Source: Corynebacterium singulare (lineage in GTDB: Bacteria > Actinomycetota > Actinomycetes > Mycobacteriales > Mycobacteriaceae). From it: 64,000 bases of DNA. The notes below the pieces were generated by a model. That model did no database searches. It was not told where the DNA came from and saw only the letters and a program-made list of their open reading frames with translations. The stretch lies in assembly GCF_000833575.1 (NCBI RefSeq), contig NZ_CP010827.1, positions 434,001 to 498,000 on the forward strand, read 5' to 3'. Position numbers and translations under genes: made by a program. Position 1 is the stretch's first letter; each line of letters opens with the position of its first letter. Positions 37,921 through 46,375 of this stretch are shown here, in pieces.

Positions 37921-38223
37921 ATGAGAAAGGCGCTCTCTGCTATGCTCTCTCGCTCATCCCTCGCTCCCTCGACGGCGGCCGTGGTGTCCCTTGTCGGTTG
38001 CTCTAGCCAGGACCCTGAGCTTTCACGTGATGCCGCCCCCTCCACGAGCCAGGAGGCCCCGTCTCTCGACCCGGCGGAGCAAGCCCGTGAACTCTACACA
38101 GAGGTCTTTTCGGATTCGGCGCATATCGAGTTTAACTATCCCCATGAGGATCGCGGCCCAGACACTGGAACGCCGGGGCCCAAGTCCCGCGTGCTGGCGA
38201 AGAAGTCTGGTGACGTTCTCTAG
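37921..38223 (+). CDS. Small putative lipoprotein
   Basis: The 100-residue product has a basic N-terminus, a hydrophobic segment and the lipobox LVGC, followed by a Ser/Pro/Thr-rich linker and an acidic middle. No family is recognised. The start is the second in-frame ATG, giving a proper signal length; an ATG 45 nt upstream is an alternative. The mature part is short and ends in a basic tail, so it may be a remnant of a longer lipoprotein. It overlaps the convergent membrane-protein gene by 4 nt. Confidence 0.5.
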   Translation: MRKALSAMLSRSSLAPSTAAVVSLVGCSSQDPELSRDAAPSTSQEAPSLDPAEQARELYTEVFSDSAHIEFNYPHEDRGPDTGTPGPKSRVLAKKSGDVL

Positions 38224-38624
38224 CGCCCAGCGTCGCGCGCTCGGTGGTGGGTGAGCGCAATGGCGGCACCAAAGGCAGTAAGCACCGTACCCACCGCCAG
38301 CAGGAAGGTGCCGAGCCGATATTCGGTGCCCATCGGCTTGTCAAAGGTGTTGTAAATCATCAGCCACAGCACCCAACCCGCGATGAGCGCCACTGCTGCG
38401 AGCGCAGACACCATCCGCAGTCCGCGGGTGGCGCGCTGGGCGGGGGAGAAGGCGTGGTAGGAGCAATCGATGAGCATGAGCACCGCCAGTAGTGCCGATA
38501 GCCCTGCGGCAATCGGAACGCTAAGCAGCGCCCCTGTGCCGGCAATGACGGGAAGCACGAAACACCCAATAGACAGGATGAAGAGCAGGCCGTGGAGCGC
38601 GCCCGTGCGCAGCGGATAAGTCAC
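38220..38624 (-). CDS. Four-helix membrane protein of unknown function
   Basis: This 134-residue protein has four evenly spaced hydrophobic segments (LHGLLFILSIGCFVLPVIAG, AAGLSALLAVLMLIDC, SALAAVALIAGWVLWLMIY and LGTFLLAVGTVLTAFGAAIA). No family is recognised. The GTG start overlaps the fructokinase stop (GTGA), so it is translated as the second gene of that operon. A role linked to sugar use is suggested only by position. Confidence 0.65.
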   Translation of the reverse strand: MTYPLRTGALHGLLFILSIGCFVLPVIAGTGALLSVPIAAGLSALLAVLMLIDCSYHAFSPAQRATRGLRMVSALAAVALIAGWVLWLMIYNTFDKPMGTEYRLGTFLLAVGTVLTAFGAAIALTHHRARDAGR

Positions 38625-39499
38625 AGTTTCGCCTCCACCTCGGTGCGGGTGGGCGGCTGCGCGCCGGTGCGGGAGACAGTGATGGCAGCGGCAGTGGCCG
38701 CAAAGTGGAGCACGCGCTGCCATTCTGTTTCTGTCAACGCCGCCGGATCCTTGTCAACCAACTGCGAGAGCAACGCGGCCATGACGGTGTCCCCAGCGCC
38801 GATGGTATCGGCAACGTCGACGACTACCGGCGGAGCCTGCACCGACACCGAGCTTGTGCGTACGCTCAGGCCCTCACCGCCGCGCGTAGTAACCACAACT
38901 GGCACTTCCTCGAGGGCCTCGGCCCCGAGGAATTCAACTTCCTCCTCGCTGAGCTTGAGCAGAGTCACGTGCGGGAGCAGCGACAGGAGAAATTCGCGGT
39001 GCTTCTCGGTGGCGAAGAAGGGGCGAATATTAGGGTCCAGCGCTACCTTTGTGCCACGCTGCGCGAGTTCCTTGAGCAGCGCCGCGTAGCGGGACGCGCC
39101 CGGCTCGAGGGCGAGGGAGACGGTGCCGAAGCAGGCCCAGGGGACGTCGACAAGCACAGGCTCCACGGCACGGTCCGCTGTGCCCTCCGTATAGAAGGAG
39201 TAGGTGGCCGAGCCATCCTCCGCGATGCTGCAGACCGCCAAGGTTGTGGGCTCGTCGCCGCGCTGCACGAGGGAAGTATCAACTCCTTGGTTAGTGAGAT
39301 GATCCACCAGCGCACACCCGAAGGCGTCGGTGGACAACCGCGACTGGAAGCCCACGTCAGCGCCCAGACGCCCCGCCGCTACCGCGACGTTGAAGGGGCC
39401 GCCTCCTAACGCCGGTTGTAAATCCGCCAGCCGTCCAGGCTCGCGCGGTACAAGGTCTACGAGGCCTTCGCCACACACCATAATGTCCATAATCGCCAT
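38621..39499 (-). CDS. PfkB-family sugar kinase, probable fructokinase
   Basis: This 292-residue cytoplasmic kinase probably phosphorylates fructose released from sucrose. The PfkB pattern is clear: N-terminal GGGPFNVAVAAGRLGADVGF, and the C-terminal signature DTIGAGDTVMAALLSQL with the catalytic Asp. Three in-frame ATGs compete as start (39499, 39490, 39481), none with a good ribosome-binding site; the longest is listed. It is divergent from the GH32 gene with only about 12 nt between start codons, so each promoter must lie within the other gene or upstream of it. Confidence 0.85.
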   Translation of the reverse strand: MAIMDIMVCGEGLVDLVPREPGRLADLQPALGGGPFNVAVAAGRLGADVGFQSRLSTDAFGCALVDHLTNQGVDTSLVQRGDEPTTLAVCSIAEDGSATYSFYTEGTADRAVEPVLVDVPWACFGTVSLALEPGASRYAALLKELAQRGTKVALDPNIRPFFATEKHREFLLSLLPHVTLLKLSEEEVEFLGAEALEEVPVVVTTRGGEGLSVRTSSVSVQAPPVVVDVADTIGAGDTVMAALLSQLVDKDPAALTETEWQRVLHFAATAAAITVSRTGAQPPTRTEVEAKL

Positions 39500-39511
39500 A
39501 ATATCGAGGAC

Positions 39512-40834
39512 ATGAATTACCGTCCGCATTTCCACGTCTCTCCGCCGAGCGGCCGCCTTAATGACCCGAACGGGATTTTCCTCGATGGCGATACACTGCA
39601 CGTCTATTACCAGCACGACCCCTATTTCCCGCACGCGGCAAAACAGACCGGTTGGGGGCACGCAGTGGGGTCGGTGAGTAGCCCGCAGCCGTGGCGTCAT
39701 GCCCCGGATGCGCTGTACCCGGTGCGTGAGTATGACGCGCATGGCTGCTATTCGGGTGGCGCTGTTGTTGATGGCGAGGATGTGTGGCTGTTCTACACCG
39801 GTAACCTCAAGCGCAGGGGCGTGCGCATCCCCTCGCAGAATCGGGTGCGTGTGGTGGAGGCCGGTGGCCCGGAAGGCGGTATCTACCAGCGCGATGAGGC
39901 GAACCCCCTCATCGATGGTCCGGCTGAAGGCTTCACGGGGCACTACCGCGACCCGCAGATTACTCGTGACGCGCAGGGCTGGCGCATGGTGCTCGGTGCG
40001 CAGGCCTCCGATGAGACTGGCCACGTGGTGCTCTACCGTTCCACGGATCTGGGGGTGTGGTCCTACCAGGGGCCTATCACCTTCGATGTTTCCAGGGCCG
40101 AGCTGGGCTTGAGCCCTGACCTCGTGCCGGGTGGGTACATGTGGGAGTGTCCTAACCTTGTTACCCTGCAGGACCGCGCCACGGGTGAAGACAAAGCCGT
40201 CCTCGTCATCTGCCCTCAGGGTTTGGAGCCTGTGCTTGACGACGCCACCCATTACGCCTCCTCCGACCAGTGCGGCTACCTCGTGGGACGCCTAGAGGGC
40301 ACGGTGTTCCACGTTGAGCGTGGCTTCAGCGAGCTGGACTATGGCCACCAGTTTTACGCGCCGCAGCTGGTGGATAAGGGGGGCGAAGCCATCATGTTGG
40401 GCTGGATGGGCTTGCCCGCGCAAGATGAGACTCCGACGGTTGCCGAGGGGTGGGTTCACACGCTGACGCTGCCGCGGCGCGTCTGGCTGGAAGAGGGTTG
40501 GCTGCGTCAGGAGCCGCTGTGGGACCTTGCTTCTGTGCCACAGAAGACGGCACGTGAGGGGTTCGGCTCGGTGGCTACGCTGACTGGGGGTGAGGGGACG
40601 TACGTACTCGTTGATTCCTCTGGTGCTGAGTCCTTCCGTGTTGAGTATGGCTCTGGCGAGCTAGGGTTGACCTTGGGGGATGACGAACGTGTCGTGCCCT
40701 GTCCGGCTGGTTCGCTGGAACTTATTGCGGATGGTTGTGCGGTGGAGGTTTTTGCGGGTGATGGAAGGATTGCGGCGGCGTCTGCGGTCTTTGGTGCGGA
40801 GGACAGTCGCTGGCGAGGCTGGGAAGTCCGGTAG
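39512..40834 (+). CDS. GH32 sucrose(-6-phosphate) hydrolase
   Basis: This 440-residue glycoside hydrolase family 32 enzyme cleaves sucrose 6-phosphate (or sucrose) into glucose 6-phosphate and fructose. The nucleophile Asp lies in GRLNDPNG near the N-terminus, the transition-state Asp in the RDP motif (YRDPQI) and the acid/base Glu in the EC motif (WECPNL). The C-terminal beta-sandwich is short. No signal peptide is present, so it acts in the cytoplasm, as expected beside a sucrose PTS. GAGGAC precedes the ATG. Confidence 0.92.
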   Translation: MNYRPHFHVSPPSGRLNDPNGIFLDGDTLHVYYQHDPYFPHAAKQTGWGHAVGSVSSPQPWRHAPDALYPVREYDAHGCYSGGAVVDGEDVWLFYTGNLKRRGVRIPSQNRVRVVEAGGPEGGIYQRDEANPLIDGPAEGFTGHYRDPQITRDAQGWRMVLGAQASDETGHVVLYRSTDLGVWSYQGPITFDVSRAELGLSPDLVPGGYMWECPNLVTLQDRATGEDKAVLVICPQGLEPVLDDATHYASSDQCGYLVGRLEGTVFHVERGFSELDYGHQFYAPQLVDKGGEAIMLGWMGLPAQDETPTVAEGWVHTLTLPRRVWLEEGWLRQEPLWDLASVPQKTAREGFGSVATLTGGEGTYVLVDSSGAESFRVEYGSGELGLTLGDDERVVPCPAGSLELIADGCAVEVFAGDGRIAAASAVFGAEDSRWRGWEVR

Positions 40835-40868
40835 GACGGTGAGTTTTCCTACATTTTTGCCCGATTAC

Positions 40869-40898
40869 TTGGCTTTATGTTGGTATGGCGTGTCTAAT
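40869..40898 (+). promoter_or_regulatory. Candidate promoter of the sucrose PTS gene
   Basis: TTGGCT and TCTAAT (5 of 6 consensus bases) are 18 bp apart, about 40 bp before the PTS ATG. No operator was identified with confidence. Confidence 0.4.
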
Positions 40899-40945
40899 GG
40901 AGTCTGACGCTATTTAATCCATTTCACAGTAGGAGGCACGCCGTT

Positions 40946-42976
40946 ATGGATCACTCACAGGTCGCGGCGCGGACACTCGCAGCCATCGGTGGCGAAGACA
41001 ACATTGTGGCGCTTGCCCACTGCGCCACCCGCCTGCGCATGGTGCTCAAAGACAGCAAGAAGGTCGACACGGCCGCGTTGGAAAACGATCCGGACCTTAA
41101 AGGCATCTTTGAGGCTGGGGGCATGTTCCAGGTCATCGTTGGGCCGGGCGATGTCAACATAGTCTTTGACCAGCTCAACAACTTGACCACCAAGGACATC
41201 GCTGTCTCAACGGTCAAGCTCAAGGATATCGCGGCGGATTCCGGCAACTGGTTCTCCCGTGCGGTGAAGATCCTTGCAGACATCTTCGTGCCGCTCATCC
41301 CGATTCTGGTCGGTGGCGGTCTGCTTATGGCGCTCAACAACGTGTTGACCGCCAACGGGCTGTTCGGCGAACAGTCAGTCATCGAGATGTTCCCTGCCAT
41401 GGCGGACGTTGCCGGGCTTATTAACCTGCTTGCCTCAGCCCCCTTTGCCTTCCTGCCCATTCTTGTCGGCTTCACCGCTACCAAGCGCTTTGGCGGTAAC
41501 GAGTTCCTCGGCGCCGGTATGGCCATGGCCATGGTGATGCCGGACCTGGTCAACGGTTACCAGGTGGCTGCCACCATCGAGGCAGGGGAGATGTCCTACT
41601 GGAACATCTTCGGCCTCGACGTCGCGCAGGCAGGCTACCAAGGCTCCATCCTGCCCATTTTGGTCATCGCGTGGATCCTGGCCACGATTGAGAAATTCCT
41701 GCACAAGCACCTCAAGGGCACGGTGGACTTCTTGCTCACTCCGCTGCTCACGCTCCTGGTGACCGGTTTTATCACCTTCATGGCGGTGGGCCCGGTGCTG
41801 CGCACGGCCGGCGATATGCTCGGTGCTGGCCTCAATGACCTCTACACCTTTGCTGGACCGGTCGGCGGTTTCATCTTCGGTCTGTTCTACTCACCCATCG
41901 TCATCACTGGTCTTCACCAGTCCTTCCCGCCGATTGAGACGATGCTGTGGAACGAGGGCGGCTCCTTTATCTTTGCAGTGGCGTCCATGGCCAACATCGC
42001 ACAGGGCGGCGTGGCCCTCGCGGTGTACTTCCTCACCCGCTCGGAGAAGCTCAAGGGCCTCTCCGGCGCCTCGGGCGTCTCCGCGCTCTTCGGTATTACT
42101 GAGCCCGCCATCTTCGGCGTGAACTTGCGCCTACGCTGGCCGTTCTACATTGGCATGGGAGCCTCAGCCATTGCTTCGACGCTCATTGCGCTTTTCGACG
42201 TCAAAGCCACCGCACTCGGCGCCGCCGGCTTCATCGGTTTCGTCTCCATGCGCCCGGAGGATTACACGCAGTTCTTCATCTGCGCCTTTGTCTCCCTGAT
42301 CCTCTCCTTCGGCGTGGCCTTTGCCTACGGCCATTACCTCAGGGGCAAGAACGGCTCGATTGATCCGGATGAGGTGGGGGCTGGTGGGGCGTCGGCAAGC
42401 GCGGCTCCTGCCGTCACCGCGGACCCGAATGCCTACCGTGTGGCCTCCCCGCTGGCTGGAAAGGCCATCGCTTTGGAGTCAGTCTCAGACCCGATGTTTG
42501 CTGCTGGGAAGCTCGGCGCGGGTGCGGCGATTGAGCCCACCGAGGGGCGCCTCGTCTCCCCGATTGATGGCAAGGTCACCGTCACCTTCCCCTCCAAGCA
42601 CGCTTATGCCGTTCGCGGCAAGGACGCTGATGGCAATAACGTGGACATCCTCATGCACATTGGCTTTGACACGGTAAACCTCAAAGGCGAGCACTTCACC
42701 GCGCATGTCTCCAAGGGCGATGAAGTCAAGGCTGGTGATCTTCTCTGCGAGTTCGATGTCGAGGCCATCAAGGCCGCCGGCTATCCGGTGACCACCCCGA
42801 TTGTGGTGTCCAACTCCAAGAAAACCGGACCGGTACTGCCGGCGTATCGCCCAGGGGAGGACATCACCTTCGGAGATGCCCTGCTCACCGTCGACCCCCG
42901 ACCGGCTTCTGCTGCTGAGTCGGCTGGCTCCGGTTCAGCTGCGGGCAGCTCCGCCGTCCCAGCCTCGAACGCCTAA
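40946..42976 (+). CDS. ptsS: Sucrose-specific PTS permease EIIBCA
   Basis: This 676-residue fusion takes up and phosphorylates sucrose. The EIIB domain comes first with the phosphorylated Cys26 in LAHCATRLRM. The membrane EIIC domain follows (about residues 105-465) with FGITEPAIFGVN near its end. The EIIA domain is last, with phosphorylated His571 in ILMHIGFDTVNL. The C-terminal 25 residues are Ala/Ser-rich. The AGGAGG site before the ATG is strong. The neighbouring GH32 and fructokinase genes complete the pathway. A terminator follows. Sucrose rather than another beta-glucoside is inferred from the neighbours. Confidence 0.92.
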   Translation: MDHSQVAARTLAAIGGEDNIVALAHCATRLRMVLKDSKKVDTAALENDPDLKGIFEAGGMFQVIVGPGDVNIVFDQLNNLTTKDIAVSTVKLKDIAADSGNWFSRAVKILADIFVPLIPILVGGGLLMALNNVLTANGLFGEQSVIEMFPAMADVAGLINLLASAPFAFLPILVGFTATKRFGGNEFLGAGMAMAMVMPDLVNGYQVAATIEAGEMSYWNIFGLDVAQAGYQGSILPILVIAWILATIEKFLHKHLKGTVDFLLTPLLTLLVTGFITFMAVGPVLRTAGDMLGAGLNDLYTFAGPVGGFIFGLFYSPIVITGLHQSFPPIETMLWNEGGSFIFAVASMANIAQGGVALAVYFLTRSEKLKGLSGASGVSALFGITEPAIFGVNLRLRWPFYIGMGASAIASTLIALFDVKATALGAAGFIGFVSMRPEDYTQFFICAFVSLILSFGVAFAYGHYLRGKNGSIDPDEVGAGGASASAAPAVTADPNAYRVASPLAGKAIALESVSDPMFAAGKLGAGAAIEPTEGRLVSPIDGKVTVTFPSKHAYAVRGKDADGNNVDILMHIGFDTVNLKGEHFTAHVSKGDEVKAGDLLCEFDVEAIKAAGYPVTTPIVVSNSKKTGPVLPAYRPGEDITFGDALLTVDPRPASAAESAGSGSAAGSSAVPASNA

Positions 42977-42992
42977 ACTGTTATCGCCACGC

Positions 42993-43016
42993 GGCCCCGG
43001 CATACGTCGGGGCCTT
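42993..43016 (+). terminator. Terminator of the sucrose PTS gene
   Basis: A 7-bp GC-rich stem (GGCCCCG/CGGGGCC) with an 8-nt loop is followed by TTG, 16 nt after the stop. The T run is weak. Confidence 0.6.
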
Positions 43017-43043
43017 GTCAGTCCAGCAAGGATTTCCATGTGT

Positions 43044-43136
43044 CCAGACCTGGAAGTCGACTCATGCAGGTCGTCGTCAAGCGCTGCGTCACCGCGCGAT
43101 GAAGCCCACCTGCACCGTTCGGCTTCCAGGTCTGCA
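43044..43136. repeat. Left 93-bp hairpin repeat bracketing the nuclease-like gene
   Basis: This unit pairs as an inverted copy of the 93-bp unit at 44101-44193: 72 of 93 positions match with no gaps. It is itself self-complementary at its ends (CAGACCTGGAAG at 43045 with CTTCCAGGTCTG at 43123, a perfect 12-bp arm). The centre has diverged from the other copy. Confidence 0.85.
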
Positions 43137-43194
43137 CATATGCATCACGTGTGCATCTGTGGCGAAAGTGCAGGGAGTGGGTTAAAAGTTGTGC

Positions 43195-44097
43195 ATGAAC
43201 AATGAACAACTCTTTACCTACCTCGATCAGAACCTTATTGATCTTCGCGCCTTGCCCAACAGTGATCCGCTGTGGAAGAAAGTGCATGCCGACAAGGTGG
43301 CGAAACTCGCCTGGTGTTACGTACTGCCGATGGTTCAGTGGAGGCAACTCAAGTCCTGGCAGCAGCAGGCTGCACGGGCGTATGCGCTAGGGCTAACCCT
43401 GCCGAAGGCGACGCTAGTGGGGAAAACGGCAGCCCTCATCCACGGCATTCCCCTCATTGTCCCTCCCCAAGAATGGGAGGCAACGCTTCCCTCGAATTCT
43501 GTGCCACAAAGAGCTAAGTCGAGGAATGTGCGCTACCGACGCACGGATCTGCGTGGGAAAGAAAGCGTTGTTCATGGGATTCGTGTCACGTCCCTTGAGC
43601 GAACTGCACTGGACATAGCGCGCTTCCACGGATTCGAGGAGGGCCTTGTTGCCGTTGATGCGGTGCGGGGGCGAAACGTTGGGAAAGTCTGGATCGATGA
43701 AGAGTTGGGCGCGATGGGCAGGGTCAAAGGCGTCGCTGCGGCGCGTCAGGCGGTGGCGGCGAGTATCAATACCGCGGAGTCGCCGTGGGAATCTTATGCG
43801 CGTGCCCTGATTATCGCAGCCGACTATCCAGAACTGCGCTCGGTGAAAGCCCAGTACGAGATCGGGACCTATCGCGCAGACCTTGTTATTAATGGGTGGC
43901 TCGTCGTCGAGATTGATGGCAACGTGAAATATCGCCGCGATATTGATGAAGTGATTCTCGCTGAGCATCGCCGCCAGCAAGACATTCTCAATAAGGGCTT
44001 TGTTGTCCTGCGCTTCAGTCCGGAGCAACTGAACTCGCGCCCAGAATATTTTCAAAAGGTAATCGGGGAGCATCTCCAGCGCGGCCCGAGGCGCTAA
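43195..44097 (+). CDS. AbiEi-like/DUF559 protein with VSR-type endonuclease domain
   Basis: This 300-residue cytoplasmic protein resembles the actinobacterial group combining an AbiEi-type N-terminal region with a DUF559 (VSR, PD-(D/E)XK-like) C-terminus. The C-terminal motifs are in order: AESPWESYARALI, YRADLVI with a likely catalytic Asp, VVEIDG with a catalytic Glu, then AEHRRQQDILNKGFVVLRF. The N-terminal half contains KTAALIHGIPL and the LERTALDIARF helix typical of these proteins. ATG is chosen over a GTG 6 nt upstream. The gene stands alone between two 93-bp hairpin repeats. No partner gene is adjacent. Its activity is unproven. Confidence 0.7.
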   Translation: MNNEQLFTYLDQNLIDLRALPNSDPLWKKVHADKVAKLAWCYVLPMVQWRQLKSWQQQAARAYALGLTLPKATLVGKTAALIHGIPLIVPPQEWEATLPSNSVPQRAKSRNVRYRRTDLRGKESVVHGIRVTSLERTALDIARFHGFEEGLVAVDAVRGRNVGKVWIDEELGAMGRVKGVAAARQAVAASINTAESPWESYARALIIAADYPELRSVKAQYEIGTYRADLVINGWLVVEIDGNVKYRRDIDEVILAEHRRQQDILNKGFVVLRFSPEQLNSRPEYFQKVIGEHLQRGPRR

Positions 44098-44100
44098 AAG

Positions 44101-44193
44101 TGCAGAGGTGAAAACCGAACGGTGCAGGTGGGCGTCGCCAAGCGCATGTGCACTGCTTGGCGACGCCCTGCGTGAGTCGCCTTGCAGGTCTGG
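44101..44193. repeat. Right 93-bp hairpin repeat bracketing the nuclease-like gene
   Basis: This is the inverted partner of the 43044-43136 unit. It keeps a perfect internal 14-bp hairpin (GGGCGTCGCCAAGC at 44130 with its complement ending at 44168, 11-nt loop), which the left copy has lost, while its terminal arms have partly decayed. It begins 3 nt after the nuclease-like gene stop. Confidence 0.85.
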
Positions 44194-44443
44194 CCTCTTG
44201 TCAATGGGGTTCGATACAGGGGTCGATACGTGCGCGGTGGGAGGGGGTGAGGGTCGAGTGAAGAGGTGTTGTGTCGGTGCCGCGTGATTTGGGAAAGAAG
44301 GGTAGGGCGTGGTTGAATGTATGGGTTGCATATGGCCGGTCGGTGCGGGGCGATGCGTTTCCGAATCGCCACACCGAGACCCTTCGACCGCTGTGAACAG
44401 CGAGTTCGTCGCACAACCTATGCCACACAAGCAAGTAGACCAG

Positions 44444-44472
44444 GTGTGTCAAGGACGGAAATCTTGACGCAC
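44444..44472 (+). promoter_or_regulatory. Hairpin in the rplN leader
   Basis: GTGTGTCAAG and CTTGACGCAC form a 10-bp stem (one G-U pair in RNA) with a 9-nt loop, 26 nt before the rplN GTG. No T run follows, so it looks like a leader structure rather than a terminator. Confidence 0.5.
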
Positions 44473-44497
44473 GTTAATCCAGGTCAGGAGACCCATA

Positions 44498-44866
44498 GTG
44501 ATTCAGCAAGAATCGCGTCTGCGCGTCGCCGACAACTCCGGTGCACGAGAGCTCCTCGTTATCCGCGTTCTCGGCGGCTCCGTACGACGTTTCGCTGGCA
44601 TTGGTGACATTGTTGTCGCCACTGTCAAGGAAGCCACCCCGGGTGGCAACGTGAAGGAAGGCGATGTCGTCAAGGCCGTCATCGTCCGTGCCAAGAAGGA
44701 GACCCGTCGTCCGGACGGCTCCTACATCGCTTTCGATGAAAACGCCGCAGTTATCCTTAAGGGCGACAGTGAGCCGCGCGGTACCCGCATCTTCGGCCCG
44801 GTTGCTCGCGAGCTTCGTGACAAACGCTTCATGAAGATCGTTTCTCTCGCACCGGAGGTGATCTAG
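44498..44866 (+). CDS. rplN: 50S ribosomal protein L14
   Basis: L14 (122 residues) lies at the subunit interface. The start region [20 protein letters not shown] and the middle [20 protein letters not shown] match the family exactly. The GTG follows GGAG in CAGGAGACCC. It restarts the ribosomal cluster after the sucrose and nuclease island and leads a three-gene block with rplX and rplE. Confidence 0.98.
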   Translation: MIQQESRLRVADNSGARELLVIRVLGGSVRRFAGIGDIVVATVKEATPGGNVKEGDVVKAVIVRAKKETRRPDGSYIAFDENAAVILKGDSEPRGTRIFGPVARELRDKRFMKIVSLAPEVI

Positions 44867-44870
44867 TCTT

Positions 44871-45185
44871 ATGAAGATTCATAAGGGCGATATGGTGATT
44901 GTTATTTCGGGCCCGGACAAGGGCGCGAAGGGCAAGGTCATCGAGGCATACCCGAAGCGTGAGAAGGTCCTCGTTGAGGGCGTCAACCGCGTTAAGAAGC
45001 ACGTTGCTAACTCCGCTACCGAGCGTGGCGCCGAGTCCGGCGGAATCGTAACCCAGGAAGCTCCGATCCACGTGTCCAACGTTGCGATCGTCGACTCCGA
45101 GGGCAACCCGACCCGCGTGGGCTACCGTTTCGATGAAAACGGCAAGAAGGTCCGCATCGCACGTAGCAACGGGAAGGACATCTAA
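44871..45185 (+). CDS. rplX: 50S ribosomal protein L24
   Basis: L24 (104 residues) is an assembly initiator near the tunnel exit. The KOW motif is at the start ([20 protein letters not shown]), with [10 protein letters not shown] after it. The ATG lies 4 nt after the rplN stop with GGAGGTGAT overlapping the upstream end as ribosome-binding site. rplE begins 1 nt after its stop codon. Confidence 0.98.
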   Translation: MKIHKGDMVIVISGPDKGAKGKVIEAYPKREKVLVEGVNRVKKHVANSATERGAESGGIVTQEAPIHVSNVAIVDSEGNPTRVGYRFDENGKKVRIARSNGKDI

Positions 45186-45186
45186 C

Positions 45187-45738
45187 ATGAGCGAGAACTA
45201 CACTCCGCGTCTGAAGACCCGCTACCGCGAGGAAATCAAGAAGGCTCTCAACGAAGAGTTCAAGTACGACAATGTGATGCAGATTCCGGGCGTCACCAAG
45301 GTCGTTGTCAATATGGGTGTGGGCGACGCTGCCCGCGACTCCAAGCTGATCAACGGCGCACTCGAGGACCTCACCGCGATCACCGGCCAGAAGCCGCAGC
45401 TGCGTCGCGCTAAGAAGTCCATTGCTAACTTCAAGCTCCGCGAGGGCATGCCCATCGGCGCACGCGTTACCCTGCGCGGCGACCGCATGTGGGAGTTCCT
45501 TGACCGCCTGCTGACCATCGCGCTGCCGCGTATTCGCGACTTCCGCGGTCTCTCCGACCAGCAGTTCGACGGCCACGGCAACTACACCTTCGGCCTCACC
45601 GAGCAGACCATGTTCTACGAGATCGACATCGACAAGGTCGACCGCCCGCGCGGTATGGACATCACCGTTGTCACCTCCGCTACCAACGACGAGGAGGGCC
45701 GCAAGCTCCTGCGCGAGCTCGGCTTCCCGTTCAAGTAA
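45187..45738 (+). CDS. rplE: 50S ribosomal protein L5
   Basis: L5 (183 residues) binds 5S rRNA and contacts S13 across subunits. [20 protein letters not shown] and [20 protein letters not shown] mark the family N-terminus. The start is the ATG just after the rplX stop; an extension inside rplX is rejected. It is followed by a strong terminator. rpsN, often found next, is absent here. Confidence 0.98.
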   Translation: MSENYTPRLKTRYREEIKKALNEEFKYDNVMQIPGVTKVVVNMGVGDAARDSKLINGALEDLTAITGQKPQLRRAKKSIANFKLREGMPIGARVTLRGDRMWEFLDRLLTIALPRIRDFRGLSDQQFDGHGNYTFGLTEQTMFYEIDIDKVDRPRGMDITVVTSATNDEEGRKLLRELGFPFK

Positions 45739-45751
45739 ATAGCGTTTGAGG

Positions 45752-45792
45752 AATTCCCCCGGCACTCCGAAAGGAGACCGGGGGAATTTTTT
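45752..45792 (+). terminator. Terminator after rplE
   Basis: A perfect 11-bp stem (AATTCCCCCGG/CCGGGGGAATT) is followed by TTTT. It separates rplN-rplX-rplE from the convergent ABC exporter operon and could serve the latter in reverse. Confidence 0.9.
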
Positions 45793-45796
45793 GGTT

Positions 45797-46375
45797 TTAG
45801 TGCCGTCGGTGAAGCCACGCAGCCGCGCCTGCCACGAAGAGGGCGGCGCACACGATGGCAACGATGGGAGACATACCTTGGCCGAGGGAATTGCCCAGCG
45901 GCGTGGTCTCGCCCACGTACCAGGGGAAAAGGGGTGCCAGCAGCGACAACGGGAGCGCGATTCCCGCAGAGGCCTTCGAGCTCAGGCGGCTACGCAGTGC
46001 TAGTACGAGGCCAACCGCAGCGAGGCAAAAAAAGATCGTGGATACAGAATGAATCGGTACTACCCCAATGAACAATCCAAATCCGAACACAGCGGTCCAC
46101 GCTGCGGTGGCCGAGCCCAACAAGGTAGCTTTCTCCTTGCGCAGCGAACGGGCGGTGCTTGCGGCCTCGTATCTCTCGTCCCACGAACTGCTCAGCAACG
46201 CCAGTATGGAGCCTGCGACGAGCAGTGGCAGCAGATTGAAAACGAATACGGGACGGTTTAGTGGCGCCCCGAAGAGCTGTGGAACGGCCAGGTTATCCAG
46301 GAACTGCGTTACCACCCCCAGGCTGAGGATCAAGAAGAACTCCGGCCAACGGCGAAGTGTCAGGTAAGGGCTCAT
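45797..46375 (-). CDS. ABC exporter membrane subunit (third gene of the operon)
   Basis: This 192-residue protein has about five hydrophobic segments (for example FFLILSLGVVTQFL, LPLLVAGSILALL and VFGFGLFIGVVPIHSV). No specific family is recognised. Its ATG overlaps the upstream gene stop (ATGA), so it is coupled to the other membrane subunit. It probably forms a pore with that subunit, powered by the ATPase at the start of the operon. The substrate is unknown. Confidence 0.65.
   Translation of the reverse strand: MSPYLTLRRWPEFFLILSLGVVTQFLDNLAVPQLFGAPLNRPVFVFNLLPLLVAGSILALLSSSWDERYEAASTARSLRKEKATLLGSATAAWTAVFGFGLFIGVVPIHSVSTIFFCLAAVGLVLALRSRLSSKASAGIALPLSLLAPLFPWYVGETTPLGNSLGQGMSPIVAIVCAALFVAGAAAWLHRRH

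Larger units (their letters stand above)
44098..44497. other. Spacer before rplN: hairpin repeat plus L14 leader
   Basis: This stretch holds the right 93-bp repeat first, then about 250 bp without a gene. A GT-rich tract near 44225-44345 has no clear promoter. An RNA hairpin lies directly before rplN. Overlapping short open frames here are not supported by ribosome-binding sites. Confidence 0.5.
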
